A stretch of 14,478 nucleotides of DNA from Candidatus Woesearchaeota archaeon (GCA_019323235.1 JAHWHN010000021.1:1-14478), one strand, 5' to 3'. Positions 4,536 to 12,894 are shown, counted from the first letter of the stretch. The notes: generated by a model not told the origin, from the sequence alone. Made by a program: numbers and translations.

Positions 4536-7105
4536 TTTGACATTACCTCTTGAACAATTCTTTTTACGTTAATTTTTCCTTTTTCTGATTTAGATACATC
4601 AATTCCATCCTCTCCATATTTGAATTGGACAATCTTTTGAGATGCATCTCTTACAGTTCCATCATACTCAATTTTGAAATCTTGCATTGCATTAACTAAT
4701 CTTCTATACAAATAACCAGATTTTGGAGTCCTTAAGGCTGTATCCATCAGTGAATCTCTACCTACCATTGCTTGGAAGTAGAACTCAGAAGGATCTAAAC
4801 CTTTTCTGAAACCGTCTTTAATGAATCCATGAGCTTTGGAATCTAAAGAACCTTTCTTGAAAACAGATAAAGTTCTACCTTCATAACCTTGATGAAGTCT
4901 TCCACCTCTCATTACTTGCTGACCAACACAAGCACCCATCTGGATAAAGTTAATCATTTTACCTTTCGCTCCAGAAATAGCCATTGTCATAGTGTTAGAA
5001 TCTCTTTTGGAATATTCATTAACTACTTCACCAGCTTCGTTCCTTGCATTGTTTAGTCTTTCAATAATTTTAACTTCTAGTGTTTCTTTTGCATCTTTAC
5101 CAGGTAAAACATCAAATGTTCCAGCCTCATATTGTTCAATCATATCTCGAACATCTTTTTGAGCTACATCTAGAACTTCTTTAATTTGTTCTTCTGCTTG
5201 AGCTGGTAAATCTAAATCTGAGATTTTAGATGTGAAACCATATCTAGTTAAAACTTCAATACCTAATCTAAATAATTTATACAATAAGTCTGAAGTTTGA
5301 TCAGCACCATATTTTTGATGATATCTTCTGATTAATAATCCTGAACCGCCTCCAAGATTTACTCCATCTAAGATTCCTTTAATTAGTTGACCATTTCTAA
5401 TCTCAATGTCTTCACCAGCTTTATCTTTTCCAATAAAAGTAAAGTCACTAGGGAATAAATTAGATACTAATTCAGCACCAGTCACAACATCTTTCTTAAC
5501 TTTAATATCATCTACACCAATTGCATATAATAAGTCAACTGCTTCTTGTCTTGTAAAATTCATGAATTTTGTTAAAACATAATTACCTGAAACAGCATCT
5601 TGAATACAACCAATTACTGAACCACCATGACCAGGAGAGATTAATTGAGTTTGTACTTGCATTAAAATCTCTGCTTCAGCTCTAGCTTCTTCAGTTTGAG
5701 GAATGTGTAAGTTCATCTCATCACCATCGTAATCCGCATTATATGGGTTGTTAACAGATGGGTTCATCCTAAATGTTTTATATGGAAGAACTTTTACTTT
5801 GTGACACATCATACTCATTCTATGAAGAGAAGGTTGCCTGTTAAAGATTGCAATATCTCCATCTAATAAGTGTCTTTCAACAATATAACCAGGTTGTAAT
5901 TCTTCTAAAGCAGCTTCTTTTGTTTCAGAAGTAATTTTCTTCTTTTTACCATCTGGTCTTTCAATATAGTTAGCACCAGGATATTTATCATGTCCATTTT
6001 CTACGAACTTCTTTAAATATTCAATATTCCAAGCAGTTACTCTTTCTGGAACTGATAATTTCATAGCAATAATTTTTGGAACTCCAACTTCATTAATTCC
6101 TAATCTAGCATCAGGTGAAATTGCTGTTCTTGCTGAGAAATTTGTTCTTTTACCAGCTAGATTATGTCTAATCCTTCCCTCTTTACTTTTAATTCTTTCA
6201 GAAATTGTTTTTAGAGGTTGTCCAGATCTGTGTCTAGCAGGAGGTAATTGAGCTACTGCGTTATCAAAGAAAGTTGTTACATGGTATTGTAATAAATCCC
6301 ATAAATCTTCAATAATAATTTCTGGAGCTCCAGCGTTAATGTTCTCAAATAATCTTTGATTAATTCTAACAATATCTCCAAGTTTATGAGTTAAATCATC
6401 TTCAGATCTTTCACCAGATTCTAAAGTAATTGATGGTCTCATAGTTACTGAAGGGATTGTTAATAAAGTTAAAATCATCCACTCAGGTCTAAAAACATCA
6501 GGGTTAAAACCAAATAATGGTAAATGTTCTGATGGGATTTTTTCTAATCTAGATCTGATTTCAATTGGAGTAATTCTTTTTTCTTCTTCAATAAAAGTAG
6601 TTGGTTTTTCTAAAGCAACTTTAGCTTTTTTAGCCCCACAATGAGGACATGAAGATTGTGCTCTCATATTAAGAATTAATTTCTTAACATAATTTTCTTG
6701 AGTATTTGAAGTTCCTTCTGTTTTTAATCTTTCAACTTCAGCTAATTCTTTCTTTAATCTAGAATCTTTCATTAAAGCATAACCACATTCTGAACAAGTA
6801 CTTCTTAAAACATTAAGAATTCTTGGTATGAAAGAAATATGCACTAAAGGTCTAGCCAATTCAATATAACCAAAATGTCCAGGACACTCTTTTAAATTTT
6901 GACCACAAGTCTTACATCTTAACCCTGGGTCAATTACTCCTAATCTCAAATCCATTAAACCACCATCAACTGGGTATCCTTCCTTATCATATAATTCTGC
7001 AGTTACAATTTTTGCAGAAGTCATATTCTTAATTAATTTCGGAGAAAGAATCCCAAAATCAATGGAATCGATTTTTTTGTAAACGTATTTATCCATATCT
7101 TCCAT
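4532..7105 (-). CDS. rpoA1: DNA-directed RNA polymerase subunit A' (Rpo1N)
   Basis: This is the N-terminal, catalytic part of the largest subunit. In the 857-residue product, zinc ligands appear as C64-x2-C67, C74, H77 (clamp), with further pairs C104-x2-C107 and C153-x2-C156. The active-site loop is NADYDGDEMN (456-465), with the three Mg-binding aspartates at 458, 460 and 462; the usual residue at 459 is Phe. RQPSLHRM is at 423-430. The bridge helix lies near 773-809 and is divergent. The start ATG follows GAGGTT (7114-7109), which overlaps the rpoB' TGA stop, so reinitiation is likely; a second ATG three codons on is spaced less well. The length is a little short for archaeal A'. Confidence 0.98.
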   Translation of the reverse strand: MEDMDKYVYKKIDSIDFGILSPKLIKNMTSAKIVTAELYDKEGYPVDGGLMDLRLGVIDPGLRCKTCGQNLKECPGHFGYIELARPLVHISFIPRILNVLRSTCSECGYALMKDSRLKKELAEVERLKTEGTSNTQENYVKKLILNMRAQSSCPHCGAKKAKVALEKPTTFIEEEKRITPIEIRSRLEKIPSEHLPLFGFNPDVFRPEWMILTLLTIPSVTMRPSITLESGERSEDDLTHKLGDIVRINQRLFENINAGAPEIIIEDLWDLLQYHVTTFFDNAVAQLPPARHRSGQPLKTISERIKSKEGRIRHNLAGKRTNFSARTAISPDARLGINEVGVPKIIAMKLSVPERVTAWNIEYLKKFVENGHDKYPGANYIERPDGKKKKITSETKEAALEELQPGYIVERHLLDGDIAIFNRQPSLHRMSMMCHKVKVLPYKTFRMNPSVNNPYNADYDGDEMNLHIPQTEEARAEAEILMQVQTQLISPGHGGSVIGCIQDAVSGNYVLTKFMNFTRQEAVDLLYAIGVDDIKVKKDVVTGAELVSNLFPSDFTFIGKDKAGEDIEIRNGQLIKGILDGVNLGGGSGLLIRRYHQKYGADQTSDLLYKLFRLGIEVLTRYGFTSKISDLDLPAQAEEQIKEVLDVAQKDVRDMIEQYEAGTFDVLPGKDAKETLEVKIIERLNNARNEAGEVVNEYSKRDSNTMTMAISGAKGKMINFIQMGACVGQQVMRGGRLHQGYEGRTLSVFKKGSLDSKAHGFIKDGFRKGLDPSEFYFQAMVGRDSLMDTALRTPKSGYLYRRLVNAMQDFKIEYDGTVRDASQKIVQFKYGEDGIDVSKSEKGKINVKRIVQEVMSK

Positions 7106-7112
7106 TTTAACC

Positions 7113-8915
7113 TCAATATTTATTGACTAATTTTAATTTTGGATATAATCCAAATGTTCTTAATTCATCCAACAACAATTTAAAAGCATAACTTAATTCA
7201 ATGCTTGAAATTTCAGCATCATTTGCACATACTGGACAGAAAGTTCTATCTTTGTATCCATCATATAATGCAATCATACCACAAGTTTCACAGATAGGAA
7301 CTACAGTTCTATCTGAATCAAATCTTTCTTTTAGTAATAATGATGCACCATGTGCTACAAAAGTATCCTTCTCCATCTCTCCTAATCTTAGACCACCTTC
7401 TTTTGCTCTACCTTCAGTTGGTTGTCTAGTTAATAATTGGATTGGACCTCTCGCTCTTGCGTGAAGTTTGTTAGCTACCATATGTCTTAATTTTAAGTAA
7501 TACATATCTCCAACAAACACATTAACTTTTAATTTCTTACCAGTTGTTCCATTGTAAACTTTTTCAGTACCATCTTCTCTAAATCCTAATGATCTTAATT
7601 CACTTCTTAAATCATATTCGTGTTCAGATTCGAAAGTAGTTCCGTCAACATATCTACCATTCATTGATGCTACTTTTCCACCCAATAATTCTAAAACGTG
7701 GGAAACTGTCATCCTTGATGGAATACCATGTGGTGAGAAAATTAAATCTGGTGTAATTCCTTGTGAAGTGAATGGCATATCTCCAGGTTCAACAATTAAA
7801 CCTACAACACCTTTTTGACCGTGTCTAGATGTAAACTTATCCCCAACTTCAGGAATTCTTTGTTCTCTTAATCTTACTTGAACGATTTTGTTACCATTAA
7901 TATTTTCAGTTAACATAACAAAGTCAACAATACCTTGTTCACCATGTCTTAAAGATACTGAAGATTCTCTTCTTGTTGAACTTACTAAATTATATTCATC
8001 CAATCCTGATAAGAATCTTGGAGGTGATGTTCTACCAATAACAACATCTCCTTCTTTAACACTTGCTTCTGGAATAATAATTCCGTCTTCTTCAAGTAAT
8101 TTGTAATCATCTTCACTTTTATAACCTTTAACGTCTTTATCAGGAATACTAACTTCATCAGTCAATCCTCCAGAATATCTTAATTCTTCAGCAGACATTG
8201 GTCTATAATAAGTACTTCTTCCTAATCCTCTATCAATACTTGCTCTGTTAATTACCAAAGCGTCATCCATGTTATAACCATCGTAAGCCATAATTGCTAC
8301 TACAACATTAGCACCAGATGGGTGAGCATCATAATCAGATACTCCATGCATAACTGATTGAACCAAAGGTCTTTCAGGATTGTGTAATAAACTAATATCC
8401 ATATCTAATCTTAAGAAAAAATTAGAAGCATATAATCCTAAAGCTTGTTTCTGGTTTTTAGAACCAATAGAAACTCTTGTTCCCTGTGTGAAATTAGCGA
8501 AAGGGAATAAAGATGTACACAAACTAAACATAACTAATGGAGAAATTTCCAAGTGTGTATGTTCATCAGTAATTTCTTCATCAGTAAAAGCAATAAATGC
8601 ATTTTCTTCTTCAGAAGAATCTAAAAATTCAATTATACCTTGTTTCAATAAATCTGACCAAGCTAAATCTCCTTTTTCTAATTGTTTTAAATGTTGTTCA
8701 GTTAGTAAAGATCTACCATCTTTTACGATAATTAAAGGTCTTCTAACTCTTCCACCATTATTAAAAATGTAAACTTCATTTTTTGTTTTATCGTGATACA
8801 CGTTAACATTATCTGATAAAGTATTTGTTCTTCTTTCAGTTCTGAAAGAACTTACAAACTCTTCAGGATTCTCAACAGTACCTATATATTTTCCATTCAT
8901 GAAAACATCACTCAT
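7113..8915 (-). CDS. rpoB1: DNA-directed RNA polymerase subunit B' (C-terminal half of B)
   Basis: This is the C-terminal half of the beta-like second subunit, which completes the active site with A'. In the 600-residue product, conserved blocks include GTRVSIGSKNQKQALG (145-160), DGYNMDDALVINRAS (212-226), GDKFTSRHGQKG (358-369, active-site lysines), SPHGIPSRMT (394-403), and RQPTEGRAKEGGLRLGEMEKD in the 497-517 region. A zinc ribbon (C542, C545, C560, C563) closes the protein. The ATG has GAGGTG (8925-8920) four bases upstream, an excellent match to the archaeal 16S rRNA tail. It overlaps the rpoB'' stop by eight bases (ATGAGTGA). The clean start and ribosome-binding site show a true gene split, not a frameshift. 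Confidence 0.98.
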   Translation of the reverse strand: MSDVFMNGKYIGTVENPEEFVSSFRTERRTNTLSDNVNVYHDKTKNEVYIFNNGGRVRRPLIIVKDGRSLLTEQHLKQLEKGDLAWSDLLKQGIIEFLDSSEEENAFIAFTDEEITDEHTHLEISPLVMFSLCTSLFPFANFTQGTRVSIGSKNQKQALGLYASNFFLRLDMDISLLHNPERPLVQSVMHGVSDYDAHPSGANVVVAIMAYDGYNMDDALVINRASIDRGLGRSTYYRPMSAEELRYSGGLTDEVSIPDKDVKGYKSEDDYKLLEEDGIIIPEASVKEGDVVIGRTSPPRFLSGLDEYNLVSSTRRESSVSLRHGEQGIVDFVMLTENINGNKIVQVRLREQRIPEVGDKFTSRHGQKGVVGLIVEPGDMPFTSQGITPDLIFSPHGIPSRMTVSHVLELLGGKVASMNGRYVDGTTFESEHEYDLRSELRSLGFREDGTEKVYNGTTGKKLKVNVFVGDMYYLKLRHMVANKLHARARGPIQLLTRQPTEGRAKEGGLRLGEMEKDTFVAHGASLLLKERFDSDRTVVPICETCGMIALYDGYKDRTFCPVCANDAEISSIELSYAFKLLLDELRTFGLYPKLKLVNKY

Positions 8916-10395
8916 TTTGCACCTCGTTCAATCCTAATTCTTTTAACTTACCAATTAAATCTTGCTCATTTTCATCTAATGAAATTTGAGATAATAAAGA
9001 TAAGTTCTTTCTTAAACCAATGTTTGTACCTTCTGGTGTTTCAGCAGGACACAATCTTCCTAAATGAGTAGCATGTAATGCTCTTGCTTGGAAGTTTTCT
9101 TGTGATGAAGATAAAGGAGATACAACTCTTTGTAGATGAGATAACATATCTAAGAAATTAATTCTTGATAATCTTTGAGATATACCTTTTCTTCCACCAA
9201 CCCAATTTCCAGTAGCCATACTACTTAATATTCTAGAAGTAAGTAATTTTTCTCTAATAATTACTTTAACAGAAGGAACTTTTCCTCTTTTTACAATTCT
9301 TTGGAAATTATATAAAATATCACTAGTTAAAACTCTTAAGTTAGCTCTGAATAAATCCATCATTAACTCTCCAGATAATTTTAACTTTTTATTTCTATAA
9401 TGATCTTTATCATCAACTGGTAAATCTCCTCTAGAAACTAAAATATATTTTCTTAATAATTTACAAATGTTTTTTGCTTTAATGACATTTGAATCTTCAC
9501 TATCTCCAATATGTGGAAGTAAAAATCTATTCATTAAATCTTTAGTTCTCTCAACTCTAACTTCTTTAGGTTGAGCTACATTTATTTTTTTAGAAATAAT
9601 ATCTAAAGCATCATCTTGAGTTTTAATATTCATGAATTCATACATGTTTACTAAAACTTCATCAAAAGGATCTTCATTAGAAATTGTTTTCATAATTTCT
9701 TCATCTTTAACTAATCCTAATGCTTTTAATAATACTACAATTGGAATCTCTTTCATTCTTGCAAAAGAAATGTAATAAACACCATCTTTCTTCTTTTCAA
9801 TTAAATGTGGAATTTTGAAAGAACCACTTTCTGAGAAAATTTTTCCAGCGTAAGCGTTTTTCAAAGTATCATATTCAACTAAGAAATTATTTGGCATTAA
9901 ATCTTCAACAGAAATTAATACCTTTTCAGTACCATTAACGATAAAATATCCACCAGGATCTTTTGGGTCTTCACCTTTTTCAATTAATTCTTCTTCATTT
10001 AAACCATTTAAATGACAGAATTTACTTTTTAACATAATTGGTAAAGAAGCAATTTGTGTAGTAAAACTTTCTCTTTGTACACCATTGATGTGAGATGAAA
10101 CACTTAAGAATACTGGAGCAGCATAAGTTAATTTTCTCATTCTTGCTTCCATTGGAGTAATTTCTCTCTTACTACCATCAGCTTCAACAATTTCTGGTTT
10201 ACTTACAAAAATTTTGTCTAATCTTATTTTGAAATCTTCAACATTTGAAGGAATTATTGGTGGAATTAATTCTTTATTCTCATCAACTACCTTTTGCATC
10301 CCTGAATCAATAAACGCATTAAATGAAGAGATATTAGATGCTACTAATGAGTTTTCTTCAAAAAATCTTTGAAGAACTATTTTGGTTTTATTCAT
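8908..10395 (-). CDS. rpoB2: DNA-directed RNA polymerase subunit B'' (N-terminal half of B)
   Basis: This is the N-terminal half of the second-largest subunit (protrusion, lobe and fork). In the 495-residue product, recognisable blocks include EITPMEARMRKLTYAAP, GGYFIVNGTEKVLISVEDLMPN, and, near the C-terminus, the fork region: GISQRLSRINFLDMLSHLQR, VVSPLSSSQENFQARALH, and GRLCPAETPEGTNIGLRKNLSL. The protein ends soon after, at the same place as the B''/B' split of methanogens and haloarchaea. The ATG overlaps the rpoH stop (ATGA); GAGGGG (10408-10403) lies seven bases upstream. It is translationally coupled to rpoH on one side and rpoB' on the other. Confidence 0.98.
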   Translation of the reverse strand: MNKTKIVLQRFFEENSLVASNISSFNAFIDSGMQKVVDENKELIPPIIPSNVEDFKIRLDKIFVSKPEIVEADGSKREITPMEARMRKLTYAAPVFLSVSSHINGVQRESFTTQIASLPIMLKSKFCHLNGLNEEELIEKGEDPKDPGGYFIVNGTEKVLISVEDLMPNNFLVEYDTLKNAYAGKIFSESGSFKIPHLIEKKKDGVYYISFARMKEIPIVVLLKALGLVKDEEIMKTISNEDPFDEVLVNMYEFMNIKTQDDALDIISKKINVAQPKEVRVERTKDLMNRFLLPHIGDSEDSNVIKAKNICKLLRKYILVSRGDLPVDDKDHYRNKKLKLSGELMMDLFRANLRVLTSDILYNFQRIVKRGKVPSVKVIIREKLLTSRILSSMATGNWVGGRKGISQRLSRINFLDMLSHLQRVVSPLSSSQENFQARALHATHLGRLCPAETPEGTNIGLRKNLSLLSQISLDENEQDLIGKLKELGLNEVQNE

Positions 10396-10634
10396 TCGAC
10401 TACCCCTCTATAGAAAATGATTTTACCCGCCACTGGACTATTTCTTTCAATTTTTATAACATCCCCTGGTTTAACACTTAAGTTTAATAAAGCAGGATCA
10501 GTAACCAAAATTGATGGTAAATCTTTAACTTCAACATTGTATTCTTCTAGAACTTTTTGTTTTTCAGATTCTGATAATTTCTCATGTTTGGGAATCAGAT
10601 CGTGAACACTTATTTTAATTGCTTTCTTAGCCAT
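10392..10634 (-). CDS. rpoH: DNA-directed RNA polymerase subunit H (Rpo5)
   Basis: Rpo5/RpoH is the archaeal counterpart of the C-terminal domain of eukaryotic RPB5 and sits on the lower jaw of polymerase. The 80-residue product matches the family throughout: HDLIPKHEKLSESEKQKVLEEYNV, LPSILVTDPALLNL, KPGDVIKIERNSPVAGK, FYRGVVE. The short N-terminal tail (MAKKAIKIS) is ordinary. It is the first gene of the polymerase operon, 33 bases after the end of the tRNA-Lys CCA. No good ribosome-binding site precedes the ATG (GGGGATT is 11-17 bases away), so a leaderless mRNA or one processed from the tRNA transcript is plausible. Confidence 0.96.
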   Translation of the reverse strand: MAKKAIKISVHDLIPKHEKLSESEKQKVLEEYNVEVKDLPSILVTDPALLNLSVKPGDVIKIERNSPVAGKIIFYRGVVE

Positions 10635-10650
10635 TTTTAATTGTAATCCC

Positions 10651-10661
10651 CTATTTATGAA
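10651..10661 (-). promoter_or_regulatory. Weak TATA-like element before rpoH
   Basis: TTCATAAATAG on the minus strand begins 27 bases before the rpoH ATG, slightly closer than the 28-31 of the other leaderless genes, with one mismatch to TTTATAA. It lies directly after the tRNA-Lys gene. The operon could instead be fed by read-through from the tRNA promoters, since no T-tract lies between. Confidence 0.35.
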
Positions 10662-10667
10662 TGTAAA

Positions 10668-10744
10668 TGGCGAGCCGGACGAGATTTGAACTCGCGACCA
10701 CTTGATTAAAAGTCAAGTGCTCTACCAAGCTGAGCTACCGGCTC
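10668..10744 (-). tRNA. tRNA-Lys (UUU anticodon), CCA encoded
   Basis: The minus strand folds as a complete cloverleaf. The acceptor stem is GAGCCGG/CCGGCTC, the D arm GCTC...GAGC, the anticodon stem CTTGA/TCAAG with loop CTTTTAA (anticodon TTT), and the T arm GCGAG-TTCAAAT-CTCGT with one G-U pair. The discriminator is G (10671), and CCA is encoded at 10670-10668. No intron is present. It lies between tRNA-Asp and rpoH, all on one strand. Confidence 0.97.
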
Positions 10745-10786
10745 ATTACCATGAAACGTTTCTTTTTGGTTGGTTCATCTTTGTTG

Positions 10787-10800
10787 ATTTATATTGGTTG
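10787..10800 (-). promoter_or_regulatory. tRNA-Lys promoter (CAACC plus TATA)
   Basis: On the minus strand CAACC (10800-10796), AA, then TATAAAT (10793-10787). Start of transcription at the usual distance would fall near 10763-10766, about 20 bases before the mature tRNA, so RNase P trimming is expected. The layout matches the tRNA-Asp and rps12 promoters base for base at nearly every position. Confidence 0.6.
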
Positions 10801-10802
10801 AA

Positions 10803-10875
10803 CGCCCTGGCCGGGAGTCGAACCCGGGTCGAAGCCTCGACAGGGCTTCATGATAGGCCACTACACTACCAGGGC
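10803..10875 (-). tRNA. tRNA-Asp (GUC anticodon)
   Basis: The minus strand gives acceptor GCCCTGG/CCAGGGC, a D arm GTGTAGTGGCCTATCAT of the form seen in archaeal tRNA-Asp, anticodon stem AAGCC/GGCTT with loop CTGTCGA (anticodon GTC), and T arm CCGGG-TTCGACT-CCCGG. The discriminator is G (10803). CCA is not encoded (TTC follows) and must be added by CCA-adding enzyme, unlike the neighbouring tRNA-Lys. There is no intron. Confidence 0.97.
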
Positions 10876-10943
10876 ATAAATATCTCTAAACTGTTATAGT
10901 TTTGGAGAATTTATGTGTGTTTTAGTCTGGTGAAAAACTACTT

Positions 10944-10957
10944 ATTTATAAAGGTTG
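10944..10957 (-). promoter_or_regulatory. tRNA-Asp promoter (CAACC plus TATA)
   Basis: On the minus strand CAACC (10957-10953), TT, then TATAAAT (10950-10944). The predicted start is near 10920, giving a leader of about 45 bases before the tRNA. A weaker TATA-like CTATAA at 10899-10894 lies closer to the tRNA and would start at its 5' end. The element sits just after the lonB stop and a short T5 tract (10971-10967). Confidence 0.55.
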
Positions 10958-10975
10958 TTGTTTAACAAAAATAGA

Positions 10976-12874
10976 TTATTTATAATTTAATACTTTATCC
11001 AAAATGGCTTTCTTGCCCTTCCAATCAATGATTTCTTTAAGTACTTCCTCAATTCTTTGGACAGGAAATATATTAACTTTTGATAGTGTTGACTTGTCTA
11101 AAACAATATCACTCATGTTTGATTTAGGAACTATTACGTTTTTAATTCCAGCAGTTGCGGCTGCTTCTATTTTTGCAGAAACTCCACCAATTGCTAAAAC
11201 CTCACCTCTAATTGATAAAGAACCAGTCATTGCATAATTTTGTTTGATTGGAACGTTCTTTAAAGCTGAAATAATTGCTGTTGCTATTGCAATAGAAGCT
11301 GAATCACCATCAACACCATATTCTTGAACAAATTGAATATAAACATCTTTTGTTCCAATAATATCATCTCCAAAGTATTTTTTTACTATAGCAGATACAT
11401 TTTTAACAGATTCTTTTGCAATATCTCCAAGTTTCCCAGTTGCTATTACTTCAGGAACTTTACCACCACTTGTTACCTCTGCTTCAATTGCTGTTACTGT
11501 TCCAGATAAACTTTCACTATCACCCATCACTGCTAAACCATTAACTCTTCCTATAACGCTTCCTGATGTTTTAATTACTTCATATTCTTTTGTTCTTTCT
11601 AAATATCTATCAGAAATTTGTGATTCTAAAGATCTTGCAATTGACTTTGCTCTTTTAATATGTTCAGGTTGTACATATTTAACATTATCTTCTCTTGCTA
11701 CATCAGCAGCGGCTCTAATTAAACCTCCAAGACTTCTTAATCTTAAAGTTAAATGACCTTTTCTATTAGCTCTTTTTCTTGCTTCATGAATGATTACATC
11801 TGCTGCATCTTTTGAGAAATGAAGATTTTTGTCTTTATGAACTTCTTGGGCAATAAATCTATATAATTTATTTCTATTCTCAATAGTATCTTCCATTGTT
11901 TCTTTCATGAAAACTTCATAACCATAACCCCTAATTCTGGATCTTAATGCAGGATGCATATTTTTTATTGCTTCTAAATTACCAGCAGCAACCATGATAA
12001 AATTACATGGAACTGGTTCTGTTCTAACCATTGCTCCAGCACTTCTTTCTGATTGTCCTGTTATTGAAAATTTACCTTCTTGTAAAGCAGTTAATAATTC
12101 TTGTTGAGTTGTTGGTTGTAAAGTTGACATCTCATCAATGAATAAAACTCCCATATGAGCTTTATGAATCATACCTGCCATAACTCTTTCATTTGCTGGC
12201 GTTCCCAATCCTCCAGATTGAAATGGATCGTGAAGTACATCTCCCAATAAAGCCCCAGCATGAGCACCAGTTGCATCATAAAAAGGAGCAGATTTATTAT
12301 CAAAATTATCAACAATGACTTTTGGGTTTCCACCCTTCTTTTGAATCATTGTTTTTCTTCCCAAATTAATAATTAACATAAATAATCCAATAAATAACAT
12401 ACTTCCTAAGAAGAAAGCTACGAACATAATTGCTGCAACAGTTGCAGAATATTTTTGATAATAATTAAATGCCCACCATGGAGAAACCATAGCAAAAATT
12501 AACATAACTAACATGAATAAATTTTGAAATTTGAAAACATCTCCAGATTCCATTCTTGATTTCATAACTAATTCTCTTCCTTTACCGGCAGGAAGGACTC
12601 TAATTAATGGAGTATTCTCATCATTTGGATTTGCAAAAGAAACTACATCTTGTAATTTTTCTTTAGGTAACATTTTAGCTAATGCTAAACCTAGTAATGA
12701 CTTACCAGTACCTGGTTCACCAATTAAAAGAACATGTCTTCTTCTTTTAGCAGCTTTTCTCATTACCTCTACAGCTTCATCTTGCCCTATTATTTGATCA
12801 ATAAGATCTTTTGGGATTTTAATTTCATCCGTAGATTTAAAATTCAGTTCTTTTTCTGCAGATTTCTTTGCCAT
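10976..12874 (-). CDS. lonB: Archaeal membrane-anchored Lon protease (LonB)
   Basis: LonB is the ATP-dependent protease of the archaeal membrane, with a AAA+ ATPase and a Ser-Lys protease domain facing the cytoplasm. In the 632-residue product Walker A is GEPGTGKS (52-59) and Walker B VLFIDE (243-248). Between them is the LonB-specific insertion with two transmembrane segments at about 118-136 and 144-170. The protease domain is C-terminal: the catalytic Ser is S525 in GDSAS and the Lys is K568 in GGVSAKIEAA, 43 residues apart as in characterised LonB. No Lon N-terminal substrate domain is present, as expected. The ATG has a TATA box 30 bases upstream and no Shine-Dalgarno site, so the mRNA is probably leaderless. 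It is divergent from trm1. Confidence 0.97.
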   Translation of the reverse strand: MAKKSAEKELNFKSTDEIKIPKDLIDQIIGQDEAVEVMRKAAKRRRHVLLIGEPGTGKSLLGLALAKMLPKEKLQDVVSFANPNDENTPLIRVLPAGKGRELVMKSRMESGDVFKFQNLFMLVMLIFAMVSPWWAFNYYQKYSATVAAIMFVAFFLGSMLFIGLFMLIINLGRKTMIQKKGGNPKVIVDNFDNKSAPFYDATGAHAGALLGDVLHDPFQSGGLGTPANERVMAGMIHKAHMGVLFIDEMSTLQPTTQQELLTALQEGKFSITGQSERSAGAMVRTEPVPCNFIMVAAGNLEAIKNMHPALRSRIRGYGYEVFMKETMEDTIENRNKLYRFIAQEVHKDKNLHFSKDAADVIIHEARKRANRKGHLTLRLRSLGGLIRAAADVAREDNVKYVQPEHIKRAKSIARSLESQISDRYLERTKEYEVIKTSGSVIGRVNGLAVMGDSESLSGTVTAIEAEVTSGGKVPEVIATGKLGDIAKESVKNVSAIVKKYFGDDIIGTKDVYIQFVQEYGVDGDSASIAIATAIISALKNVPIKQNYAMTGSLSIRGEVLAIGGVSAKIEAAATAGIKNVIVPKSNMSDIVLDKSTLSKVNIFPVQRIEEVLKEIIDWKGKKAILDKVLNYK

Positions 12875-12894
12875 AAACTGATTTAGAAGTTTAT

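Noticed and set aside
8908..8915. rpoB''/rpoB' boundary as a frameshift or broken gene
   Set aside because: The break is at the known archaeal split site, and rpoB' has a good start codon and a strong GAGGTG, so it is a normal split.
10668..10875. Introns or split halves in the two tRNAs
   Set aside because: Both genes give full cloverleaves of 73-74 bases with unbroken anticodon loops.
10702..10899. 65-codon plus-strand frame across the tRNA cluster
   Set aside because: It runs antisense through both tRNA genes; the tRNA cloverleaves explain the sequence fully.
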